Of a DNA stretch of 64,000 nt, positions 22,250-33,192 are shown piece by piece. The translations under genes were made by a program, and so were the position numbers. Numbering within the stretch: position 1 is the first letter of the stretch; every line of letters begins with the position of its first letter. Source of the DNA: Tolypeutes matacus (taxonomy: Eukaryota > Chordata > Mammalia > Cingulata > Chlamyphoridae); contig JAKSZT010054325.1 in NCBI GenBank assembly GCA_026826555.1, positions 276,454 to 340,453 of the forward strand, in the 5' to 3' direction. The notes beneath the pieces are model-generated. The model was not told the origin of the DNA and made no database searches. It saw only the letters and a program-made list of their open reading frames with translations.

Positions 22250-22620
22250 TTTTTCTTTTCTTGCTCTTTTAAAATTCTTTTTTTTTTTATTTTAAAAGAA
22301 GCCTTAGATTACATAAATGTTACATAAAAAATATAGGGGATTCCCATATGCCCCACCCAGTACCCCCCAACTACCCCTCCCATAAATTCCCACTTTTCTA
22401 CTTTACAACTGATGAACATGCATTGAAGCATTGCTACTAACCATGGACTATAATTTACATTATACTTTACACTCTGCCCCACACAATTTTATAGGTTATG
22501 ACAAAATGTATAATACCCTATACAGTCATTATAATGTCATGCAGGACAAATCCAATGTCCTTAAAATGCCCCCATGATAGACATATGCTTCATTTTCCCC
22601 CCTCTCAGAACTAATATCTT
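22250..22620 (-). mobile_element. L1 3' end (older form of the long-3'UTR lineage)
   Basis: It shares 'ttagattacataaatgttac' and 'ggggattcccatatgcccc' with the younger tails at 60.2 kb and 14.2 kb, but differs further in. It matches the L1 half of the U6 chimera at 16785-17098. A poly-T run at 22280-22289 is the tail. Confidence 0.7.
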
Positions 22621-22639
22621 CTCTTTTAACAAGTGCACT

Positions 22640-23565
22640 TTGATTCATAATAAAGAACATTTCTCCATTGACATGTTACAAGACAATTTACTCAGATTTT
22701 TCTTATCCAGTCTAAACACATTCCTGAATGAAGCTGATAGTTTTCCATGAATTTTTTTGCTAATTAAGTGCTGTGGTCACTGCTGGCATTTGAAAAAAAC
22801 AAAGCAATGAAGTAACAAGTAAAGAACAAGAGTATAGTAGAATTAATAAAATGCAAGAAGATACAATATAAAAAGGATGCCCTTTTTGTTAAAGGTTCAT
22901 ATAATAGAATAGAATATTTTGGTAATATTGACAAAAAAACACTATTATTCAAATACAAAGACTAGGAATAAAGTTGCAAACATTACACAGATACAGAAGC
23001 TATTCCAATAAAAATAAGAAAAGCAATATAAGCTACTTCATGCCAATAAGTTTTAAAAGTTGAAAAATATGTAAAATATTCATGGTAAGTACAATTCAAA
23101 ATAAAGAACTAGATAAACTAAAAGTCAAATTTATCCAATGAAAAAAGAATACAAAAACAGACAGAACAAGCAAACAGGAAAGAGTTCTGAATCAATAGGC
23201 CCAAATGGTTTTACTGGTAAAATCTATTCATCCTTCAAGAACAAATGATCACAATGTTTAACAGAATCATCCAAAAAGATAGAAATAGAAACATCCACCA
23301 ATTCATACAATGAGGCTAGAAAAAATTTAATACAAACACCATTCAATGAAACAAAAAGAAGATATATCACAAGATAAAAACAGGACTACTGATTCAAAAT
23401 ATAATTACAATACTTCTTCACACATGGGTCTAACTTTAAAAAGGAAGAATAAGTGGTGTAGGCTAGAATGTGGAGAAATTAAAACCTTCATATACTGTTG
23501 GTGGGGATGTAAAATGTTGCATCTGCTTACAGAATACAATATGGCGGTTGATCAAAAGGTAAACA
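22640..23565 (+). repeat. Old L1 ORF2 fragment
   Basis: 23160-23230 ('gagttctgaatcaataggcc', 'ggttttactggtaaaat') matches the ORF2 palm region, and 23460-23560 ('atatactgttggtggggatg', 'tatggcggttgatcaaaa') matches the ORF2 C-terminal region. Frames are badly broken, and the inner part is deleted. Confidence 0.55.
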
Positions 23566-24944
23566 TAGAAGATGGCAGAGTAAGGAGGTCCAGACCTCAG
23601 TGATTCCACCAAAGCACCTATTAAACAGGCAGTAAATGTCTGAAATAAATATTTTGAAACTGTGGAATCCGGAAGAACACTGTGCAGCATCCAGAGAAGA
23701 ACAGAAGGAAGAGATTGATAAAGTACAGTAAAGAATAGTAAATTGCTTTCTCTACACAGTGGCTACAGGTGCCCATCCCTGACTCTCACAGCAGGCCACA
23801 GCAGGGTCCAGCACCTGGTTAGCTTGATGGTGGCAGAAAGGCACATAAATCCCCTTCCCCAAGAACAGGGATGGGCATGGTTAATCATTAATCACTCACG
23901 GCTTTTGATTGGCAAATTCAGATCAATGGGGTGCCGGCTCTAAGGGCAGCCATTGTTTCAACCTGCCTGGACAAAGGTATCAACCTTCCCCGGGGGAAGC
24001 AGTGGTGGGGACATAGGGATGCAGGGGAAAGTAAACTGAAGGCCACATTTGCTGGGCATGCCAGGTAAGCTCAGCTTTGGAGAGCCATTGGAGAAGCTCT
24101 TGGTTTCCTTACTGATCACTTTCCCAGGGGTCTTTGAAGCCAGTATGGGCCCACTTCATAGGTCCCTGGACAAGTGTTGGCTGGGAAATTCTTCTCTGGG
24201 ATGGCTGTCCCCCCAGGATTTGCCCTCCAGGCAAAAGCAGCTTAAGACAATAAAAGTACTGTAAGAAACTCAAGAAGTAGACAGTCTGGTGCAAAACTTG
24301 CTCCAAGAGAGGGAGGTCAGCTCATGGGAAACAGTGGGGATAACCAAACTCCTGTAAACAAGGAAACACCAAAACACGTAACAAGCAAAAGCCCAGACCA
24401 AGACACAGGACAAGAAAGACAGGGAAAGCCCTGAACACCGCATTGGCCTTGTACAGACCTTCCTGAAAGGAGGGCTGAAGCTCAAGAAAGTCTCTGTCTT
24501 ATCACCAGCTGGTTACAAAATAAAAATCAGACATCTCTGAGGAATAAATCCCAGTGTTAACTATTTAAAGTATTATTCTGTAGCGTGTACAACAAATGAG
24601 TACAAGAGAAACAAAGAAAAAAGAAATGATGGACTAGGTCTATCTTCTGTTTGAAGATAAACAAACAGAAAACACTAATGAATAAGATAAGAATGTAGGC
24701 ATACTGAATAAATCCTTTTTTAAAATGATCTTAAAAATGCTCAAGGGCATGAAGTGAAGATTCGGAGAAAGATCCAGAGAATATTAGGAAAAGAATGAAT
24801 GAGCAAATGAGAGTCTTAGTGGAGATAAAAATTTTTAAAAAGGAACTAAGCAGAACTATTGGAGTTGAAGCCCACAATAAATGAAAGGAAAAATGCCTAG
24901 GAGGGTATCAAGAGCATACTGTAGCTGGCAGAACAAAGAATCAG

Positions 24945-25004
24945 TTTTTATGTAACATTTTTGTAATCTAAAGTTTCTTTAAAAATAAAAAAAAAATTAA
25001 TTAT
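24945..25004 (+). mobile_element. Minimal (60 bp) L1 3'-end insertion
   Basis: The sequence 'tttttatgtaacatttttg', then 'taatctaaagtttctttaaa' and an A-rich tail equal the last bases of the L1 copy ending at 59645. The direct repeat aagaatcag at 24936-24944 and 25005-25013 flanks it. It is an extreme 5' truncation. Confidence 0.8.
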
Positions 25005-25090
25005 AAGAATCAGTGAACTCAAAGACAAGATACCTGAAATGGGTCAGTTTGAAAAGCAGAAATAAAAAAGAATTATTAAAAGCAAATATA

Positions 25091-25188
25091 GGGTTGGATG
25101 TAGCTCAACTGGTTAGGCATCCGTCTCCCATATGGGGATTTCGATCCCCGGGACCTCCCGGTAAAAAAAAAAAAAAAAAAAAGGAAAA
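25091..25188 (+). mobile_element. tRNA-derived SINE monomer
   Basis: It has the head 'gggttggatgtagctcaa' and box B-like 'gatttcgatccccgggacc', followed by an A tail. The target-site duplication aaaagcaaata lies at 25079-25089 and 25189-25199. It lies inside the old L1 ORF1. Confidence 0.85.
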
Positions 25189-26710
25189 AAAAGCAAATAC
25201 AGTCTAAGATACCTCTGAGACACCATCAAGTGTATCATGATACGTATTATGGGAATCCCAAAAGGAGAGCTAAAAGAAAAAGGGGTAGAGGAAATAGTCA
25301 AAGAAATAATGATAGAGAACTTCCCAAACTTAGCAAAAGATGTGAATATGCACATCCAAGAATCCAAGAGAACACCAAACAGGAAAAACATGAAGAAAAA
25401 TACACCCTGTCATTTATCGATCATGCTATAGAATGCAAAGGACAAGGAGAACGTTCTGACAGCTGCAAGAGAAAAGCAATGTGTTACATGCAAGGGAGTT
25501 CCAGTTATATTGAATTCTGATTTCTCATCAGAAACCACGGAGGCAAGAAGGCAGGGGGTGGAAATACTTAAAAGGCTTAAAGAAAAAAACTGCCACTGAG
25601 AATTTTATATCCAGCGAGATTTTCTTTAAGACATTCTTTCAGACAAACAAAAGCTGAGAGAGGTCATCAAACCTAGACTTGCCCTACAAGAAATGCTAAA
25701 GGGAGTTCTTCAGACCAAATGGAAAGGACAATAGACAGTCGTTTAATGTAGCATAAAGAAATAAAGACCTGTGGTAAAGGTAACCATGTGGTTAATTATA
25801 AATGCCAGTATTATTGTAGTGTATTCTTTGCTATGCAACTCCACTTCTTACTTCCTACAAGTCCTAAAATGCAAATGCATAAAAAGAAATGATAAATCTA
25901 GGTTTTTGACTAAACAATATATAAAAATATAAGTGATAATAAGTACCAAAAACTGGTGCGGGCCAGAGCAGAGGGGTACAGGAAAATTATATATGCAAGC
26001 TATTGAAGTTAAATTGGTATCAAACCAAACATTTAGGATATTAAATTTTAACCCTATGGTAACCACAAGGAAAATAGATGAAAAATAAATCCAGAGAGAA
26101 ATAAAAAGGCACTCAATATGGTAGAACACAAAAAATCAAATAAATATAAAAGTAGACATTAATGGAAGTAAGGCACAAAAATGTTATAAGCTTTACAAAG
26201 CCTAATCAGCAAAATATCAGAAGAAAGTCATGCATTATCAGTGGTGATGTTAAATGGATTATACTCTCCAGAGAAAAGGCCCATATCGGCAAAATAGATT
26301 TTTTAAAAAGCATGACCAAACTATATGCTGTCTTTAAGAGAATCACCTTAAATTCAAAGATACAAGTAGGTTGAGGAAGAAAGGATGGGAAAAAATATAC
26401 CATGCAAGTAGTAAGCAAGAGAATTAGGGTGACTATATTAATATGAGAGAAAACAGACATTGAGTCAAAAACTGTTGTGTGAGACAAAGATGGCCATTAT
26501 ATAATGAGAAAGAGGACAATTCACAAAAGGAAGATATAATAAATATATATGCACCTAACAGTAGAGCTCCAAAATATATGAAGCAAATAAACAGATTTGA
26601 AGGGAGAAAATGATGGTTCTACATTAATAGTATGAAACTTTAAGATAGCACCCTTAACAATGGATATAACAGCTAATCAAAATATCAATAAGGAAACACA
26701 AGATTGAAAG

Positions 26711-27682
26711 TCTTACAGACTGCCAAGGTGGATATTACTTCAAATAGTGGGGCTCCTGAGGGCTCTGGAAACACTCAGTACTATGGTCAGGGCAGATAGC
26801 TCTGGAGTTTGGTGCCTTGCCAGTGGGCCCTACTTTGAAGTTTGTGCTCCTGAGAGTGACAGAGTTGGACTCAGTTTTGGCTTCTCTACACATTGCTCAT
26901 CTGTCCCTTCTATTTAAACCTATACTTGGTCCTGGAGTTTGTAGGTGCACATCCAAGAGACCAGAGTCTTTGAGTTGTCCATGTGCCAGCTGGGGCCAGA
27001 GTCTCAGCAGAGTTGCAACACCTACTCTCCAGTTTCATTGGACTCACCCAAGACAACTAACAAGGAGGTGAGGATGGACAATCACCATACCAAGGAAACA
27101 AGAGAGCCTACAACTGCTATCAAGAGAGTCCCATCCATCAGCTGTATGGGATCGAAGCCCCCTCTCAATTAGAGGTGGAGGGGACATCAATATCCCAGAA
27201 TCTTCAGGACTGGGGAATGAACTATGGACTAGAGTGGTCTTACAAGTATTCTACTATACACTTACTGTGATTCTAGCAATGGAAGAAATTACAACATTGA
27301 TGTGGAGGCAGTGGCCACTGGATGCACTGGGGACAAGAAGAAGGAAAAACAGGTGTAATACGGGAACTTTTTTGGGACTTGGGAATCATCCTGAATGACA
27401 GTGCAAAGACAGATATAGGCCATTTTATATCATCCCAAAACATGCAGAACTGTGTGGGAGAGAGTGTAGACTACAATATGAACTATGGTTCATGCTCAGT
27501 GGCAATGACCCAGAATGTGTTTACCAATTGCAATGAATGTGTGACACTAATGAAGGATGTTGTTTATGTGGGAAGTTGTGGGCGGTGTGGGGAGGGGGGC
27601 ATATGGGAATCCCTATACATTTTTTGTAACATTTATTAAATCTAAGTATCTTTTTAAAAATAAAAATAAATATTATTAAAAA
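26711..27682 (+). mobile_element. 5'-truncated L1 3' region
   Basis: It is colinear with 31.1-32.0 kb and ends with 'aaatctaagtatctttt' and an A-rich tail. The duplication aagattgaa(a)g at 26700-26710 and 27683-27692 flanks it, and host L1 sequence rejoins exactly. This copy is more diverged than those at 31 and 54 kb. The conserved 3'UTR frame is shifted and partly open (26817-27071, 27322-27639). Confidence 0.8.
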
Positions 27683-27981
27683 AAGATTGAAGGATACTCT
27701 AAACCAACTAGACCTAAAAGATATATAGAACACTTTACCCAACAAAAATAGAATACACATTCTTCTCAAGCGAGCATGGATCATTCTCCAGGATAGACCA
27801 CATGTTGTATCACAAAACAAGTCTGAATAAATTCAATAATATTGAAATCATACCATGTATATTATCCAACCACAAGAGAATGAAGCTAAAACTAGTAAAA
27901 GAGTGATAACTGGAAATTCACAAATATTGGAAATTAAACAGCATACTCTTAAATAAGAAATGGGTTAAAGAGTAAATCACA

Positions 27982-29475
27982 GATGTAAAGGACTTACATA
28001 CAGAAAACTACATAACATTGTTAAATGAAATCAAAGAAGACTTAAATAAATGGAAAAATATTCCCTGTTTATGGATAGGAAGACTAAACATCATCAAGAT
28101 GTCTAACCTACCCAAACCAATCTACAGATTTAATGCAATCCCAATAAAAGTCAACACTGTATTTTTTAAGGAACTGGAAAAACTAACCACAAAATATATT
28201 TGGAAAGGCAAGAGGCCCCGAATTGCCAAAGACATATTGAAAAAGAAAAATGAAGTTGGAGGTATCATACTACCTGACTTTAAAACATACTACAAAGCCA
28301 CAGTGATCAAAACTGCGTGGTATTGGCACAAGCATAGACCTACTGACCAATGGAACCAAATTGAGAGTTCTAATATAGAACCTCACATATACAGTCATCT
28401 GATATTTGACAAGACCACGTAGCCCACTCAGTTGGGAGAGAATGGCCTCTTTAACAAATGGTGCTTGGAGAACTGGATATCCATATCCAAAAGAATGAGA
28501 GAAGAATACCATCTCACACCTTATACAAAAATCAACTCAAGATGGATCAAAGATCTAAATATAAGAGCCAAAACCATAAAGACCTTGGAAGATAATGTAG
28601 GGAAGCATCTATAGGACCTTGTAATAGGAAATGGTTTCATGAACTTCACAGCCAAAGCACAAGCAGCAAGAGAAAACAATAGATAAATGGGATCTCCTCA
28701 AAATTAAAAACTTTTGCACCTCAAAGGATGTTATTAAGAAAATAAAAAGGAGGCTTACCCAGTGGAAGAAAATATTTGGCAACCATATATCTGATAGAGC
28801 CTAATATCCTGCATATATAAAGAAATCCGACACCTTGAAAATAAAAAGACAAACAACCCATTTTAAAAAATGGGCAAGTGACCTGAAAAGACACTTCTCC
28901 AAGGAAGAAATACAAATGGCTAAAAAGCACCTGAAAAATGCTGAACATCGCTTGCTATCAGGGAAATGCAAATCAAAACTACAATGAGATACCATCTTAC
29001 ACCCATCAGAATGGCAGCTATTAAAAAAACAGCAGACACTAAATGTTGGAGATGATGTGGAGGAATAGGAACCCTCATCCACTGCTGGTGGGACTGTGGT
29101 ATGGTCCAGCCACTGTGGAGGACAGTTTGGCGGTTCCTCAGAAAACTAACAATAGATCTTCCGTATGATCCAGCAATTCCACTGCTGGGTATATACCCAG
29201 AAGAACTGAAAGCAAAGACAATAACAGATATATGCACACCAATGTTCATAGCGGCATTGTTCACCATTGCCAAAAACTGGAATCAGCCATGGTGCCCATC
29301 AACAGATGAATGGATAAGCAAAATGTGGTACATACATACAGTGGAATATTACTCAGCTGTAAGAAGGAATAAAGTGCTAACACATGGAATAACGTGGATG
29401 AATCTCGAAGACCTTATGTTGAGTGAAACAAGCCAGGCACTGAAGGATGAACAGTACATGACCTCACTGATTTGA
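27982..29475 (+). pseudogene. L1 ORF2 C-terminal part, few disabling changes
   Basis: The frame 28018-28422 reads [18 protein letters not shown] and ends at a TAG where the copy at 51.8 kb has a sense codon. It reopens at 28432-28614 ([20 protein letters not shown]) and, after further shifts, at 29101-29475 (LPYDPAIPLLGIYPEELKAK, PSTDEWISKMWYIHTVEYYS). The RT catalytic region and endonuclease are absent through 5' truncation, so it could never have been active. The low number of breaks suggests a fairly recent insertion. Confidence 0.8.
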
Positions 29476-32090
29476 ACTGAGGAAAGTGAGCAGTCTCTGA
29501 GAACCATTGTCTGAAAGATAGGTAAACAAGGGAGAGAAAGAGAAGAGTAGGCTGTGAGCCATCACCCACATGGACATAATCTATGGTAAAGGGATAGAGT
29601 ATAGTTGCATATTGAAGGACAGGACAGATGGGTAGTGATATTACTGGGTGTGGTGGTGTAGGGTTCACAGGTGGGTAGATTAGGAAGGGCAAGTTGAAAT
29701 ACCCAAGGTATGTATCTATGAATCTTGTCATTCCATGAGTCAAGAGAGGAGAGTGTCATATGCCCCAGGGGGAGTGGGAGGTAGGAACAGAAAAGAACAA
29801 ACAGTGGGTATTTAGTGGTCATGGGAAAGGTTTTTCATTACCTTACAGTAATGGACACAGGACAAGGTAAATATCATCAAAACTTATTAAACTGTATCGT
29901 CTAAATTGTAAACTATACTGTAAACCACTGACAATGTTTAGTTGCTATATTTTGCTATCTGTATAACAGCTATAAGAATTCTAACATCCCAAAAAAAGGG
30001 GGGGGTTAATATGGGGTGGGGAATGGGGAGGGGTTTGGTATCTTGGAGTCTCTGGTATTCCATGTGTGACTTTGCTGTGACCTAAAACTTCTTTGAAAAT
30101 TAAATGAAAACTTGGGAGACACTGGGGATTGAGAGGGGAAAGGTGTCACGGCACACCGGACATCAGATAACACAGTGATAAAAGGAAAAAAAGAATAATT
30201 TTTTTTAAAGGCATTTCTTTTTTTTTTTTTTCCCATATTTTTTAATGTCCCAACCCACTAATTAAATTTTGTTTTGTTTTGTTTTTTGTTTCTTTGTTTT
30301 TTTGTTTTTGTTTTTCCTGAGTTTCCTTGTGTTTGTCTCTTGCATTTAAGCTTATCATTGTTGTTTCTTTTTTCTATTAAGTGTATTTGATTATTATATG
30401 GGCTACATGTTCATGGAAGATTTAGATCACAGAAGGGTTACAATGGGTGCTGCAGGGGATTATTGGTGGGGGATGTCTGGGAGGGGGGATTCATGGGAGT
30501 AAGTTTATCTGAACATACGTGAAAGATATACAAAATTGTTCAAATGATCAAAGGATGGGGCATGGTCACAGTGGGTGGACAATCACTCAATAAATGAGGA
30601 AATCTGAATTCCTGGCCTGGAGAGCTCTGCCACATTCTCCAAGGGAGCAGCAACAGTCTTCTGAGTGCAGGGACAGTGTCTGTCAAAAGAGGATGGCCCA
30701 CTGATGAGTTCTTGTTATTGATGACTACCCTTATGAGTCTTTGCCTTTGTAACTGAAACTTAGCCTACTGTTATGGGGTGCCTAAAGGTTGCCACCTGAG
30801 AGCCTCCTTGTTGCTCAAATGTGGACTCTCTCTACGCCAAACTCAGCATACGAATGCATTACCTTCCCCCCAATGTGGGACATGACTCCCGGGGATGAGC
30901 CTCCCTGGCAACGAGGGATTAATACCAAGTGCCAACTGGCAACACGACTGGAGAAAGACCTTGAATAAAAGAGGGAAAAGGTAAAGACAAATGAGTTCAA
31001 GTGGCTAAGAGACTTCAAAGAGAGTCAGGAGGTCATCCCAGAGGCAACGCTTACGCATACCTCAGTAGGATCTCATAGAACACCAAAGTGCATATCACCC
31101 CACACAGAGGGGCTCCTGAGGGCTCTGGAGACACCCAGGTCCTATAAAAGGGGGGATAGCCCCAGAGACTGACGCCTTATCAGTGGGCTCTATTTTGGAA
31201 TCTGTGTTCCTGAGAGTGACAGAATTGGACTCAAATAAGTCCTCCCTGCACATGGTTCATCAGTCCCTTCTATTCAAACCCATATGTGATGCTGGAGTTT
31301 TTAGGTATACTTCCAGAGACTGGAGCCTCTGGCCTACCTATGTGCCAAGTGTGTGTGGAATCTCAGTGGAGCTGCAACTCCTACCGTACAGCTCAATGGA
31401 CTCATCCAAGTCACCTGGAAAGGAGACAACGATGGGTAAAGGCCATCCCAGGGAATGGAGAGGGCCTGCAGCTGCAGGCAGGATATTCCCACCCACCGTA
31501 TCCTTTGGATATAAGCCCTCTCTCACTTGGAGGTGGAGTGGACATCACCATCCCAGTCCCCTCAGGATTGGGGGAAGAACTATGGACTAGAGTGGACTTG
31601 ATGGTATTCTGTTGTACACATATGGTGATTCTAGCAATGGAAGAAATTATAACAGTGAGGTGGAGCCAGTGGACACTGGACACTTTCGGGGCAGGGAGGG
31701 GATATGCAGTTGAAATACAGGGGCTTTTTCAGGACTTGGGGGTTGTCCTGAGTGCCATTGTGGTGATGGATGTAGGCCATTTTAAATCAGCACACACCAT
31801 TCAGAACTGTGTGGGAGAGAGTGTGGTCTACGATGTGAACTGTGGTCTATGGTTGATGGCAAGGTCTCAGGATGTGTAGGTCCATTGAGGGTGATGGGCC
31901 ACACTTGTGGGAGATGTTTGTGTGGGATGTTGTGGGAGATGTGGGAGGTGGTGAACATTGGAATCCCTGTAGTTTCCATGTAATATTTAGGTAATCTAAG
32001 CACCTTTAAAATATATATATATTTTTTAATTAATATATATATATTAATTTATATATATATATATATAAATAAAAGCAAATCTCGGAAAAT
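29476..32090 (+). other. Long L1 3' region (~2.6 kb)
   Basis: Contiguous with ORF2, this block is colinear in three copies (here, 52.8-55.4 kb, and minus 63.0-60.1 kb), with 5'-truncated pieces elsewhere. It includes a G-rich stretch near 29997-30035, a homopolymer T/A area near 30220-30310, the shared frame at 31252-31590, and a G-rich tract near 31905-31955 just before the terminal 'aatctaagcacc'. It is far longer than the 3'UTR of human L1. Confidence 0.7.
31252..31590 (+). other. Conserved small open frame in the L1 3' region
   Basis: This 112-codon frame runs from an ATG (MVHQSLLFKPIC) to a stop (GGRTMD). The same ATG-to-stop frame is open at 54538-54879 (113 codons) and, on the minus strand, at 14930-14592 (112 codons). 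The length difference is an in-frame one-codon indel. It has no recognised domain, signal peptide or transmembrane segment. It may be chance openness in GC-richer DNA, since about a quarter of residues differ between copies, which is close to what neutral change would give. Confidence 0.25.
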
Positions 32091-32214
32091 AATGGAGCCA
32101 AGATGAGTCAGACTAGGGGTCTTTTGCGGGCAGCATCTCAGGGATTCATAACAGAAAGAAGTGGTTATCAAAACAGTTGGGAAAACCCTGGATTATATCA
32201 CTTTAGGGTCACTT

Positions 32215-32785
32215 CCTTCTCCAATTCTTCAGATGTCAGACCTCATTCTCTGTGGTATTTTGTGGACCCCAGAAAATTATGTTCTTAATAGTCCATTCCT
32301 GTGGGTGTGAACCTTTTGTAGGTGCGGTTTTTTGATTAAATTTCTTCAGTTAAGGCCTTTGATTAGATTAGTTCAGTAAGGCATATAGATCAGGGAGGGT
32401 CTTAATCCTGTTACTGCAGTCCTAAACAGGATGAATTCTGAGAGACCAACAGAGAGTAAGACCCAGGAGCTCAGAGTGGAATCCACAAAGCTGAGAGAGA
32501 AAGCCATAAGAACAGGATGCTGAAATCAATGGAACCCAGAAGAGAGAAAGCAACAGAAGGAGCTCCAGAAAGCAACAGAGCCCAGAGGAGAAGGCAGAGT
32601 CTCCAGATGCTGTCACATGCCTTGCTACATGACAGGGGTCCAGCAATGTCTTCATGACAGAGCTTCACTTGTTGCATTGATCAGACTCAGAACTGTAAGC
32701 TTATAAGTTAATAAATTCCCATAGTAAAAGCCAATCCACTTCTGGTATATTGCCTTGGCAGCCTTTAGCAAACTAAAACACTCTC
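32215..32785 (+). mobile_element. Solo LTR, ERVL-MaLR type (probable)
   Basis: It reads 'tgtggaccccagaaaattat', 'gtccattcctgtgggtgtga', 'ggtcttaatcctgttactg', then 'aagctgagagagaaagcc' and finally 'ttaataaattcccatagt' (AATAAA at about 32709) with 'agcaaactaaaac' at the end. I recognise this as the layout of MLT/MaLR-type LTRs common in eutherians. There is no internal retroviral sequence. It lies within the presumed transduced flank. Confidence 0.55.
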
Positions 32786-33192
32786 CCTCAGGAATAGATA
32801 CTTTACTTTTCTCTCACTGATGCCCTCCGGCCAGTGCCATTCATGTCCTACTATCTATGATCAACCCCAGAACCCTGTTCATCAAGCCTCCTTAAACACA
32901 GATGCCAACTTGAAGAGCAGAATGTAGTTCAAATTACTGAGCATTTACATCACAGTCATATTTCCTAGATGTTACCTCATGCCTTAACATTTGAGAATAT
33001 AAAATTAAAATAAAATTTATTTTCCATCGCAAAAATGTTTTTAACGCAATTTTCATTGCACTGGAAAGAGCTCAATATATATACAAATTACCTTTTCTCT
33101 TATTGTAAAAAATGAAGCTCTCAAATCATACATAATAAAACAAAAGTACATTAAAACATCTTATCAAACATAAAAAAAAAGAGTAAATCACA

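Larger units (their letters stand above)
27982..33177 (+). mobile_element. 5'-truncated L1 with probable 3'-transduced flank
   Basis: A perfect 15-base duplication, aaagagtaaatcaca, lies at 27967-27981 and 33178-33192, and the host L1 reads through it cleanly. Inside are L1 ORF2 from the RT C-terminal half (27982-29475), a long 3'UTR (29476-about 32090), then about 1.1 kb of non-L1 DNA (32090-33171) ending with AATAAA (33134-33139) and an A run (33172-33180). Because the duplication encloses both parts, they were probably copied as one transcript that ran past the L1 poly(A) site. Confidence 0.75.

Noticed and set aside
32215..32785. Complete endogenous retrovirus
   Set aside because: Only an LTR-like block is seen. 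There is no gag, pol or env sequence and no second LTR nearby.
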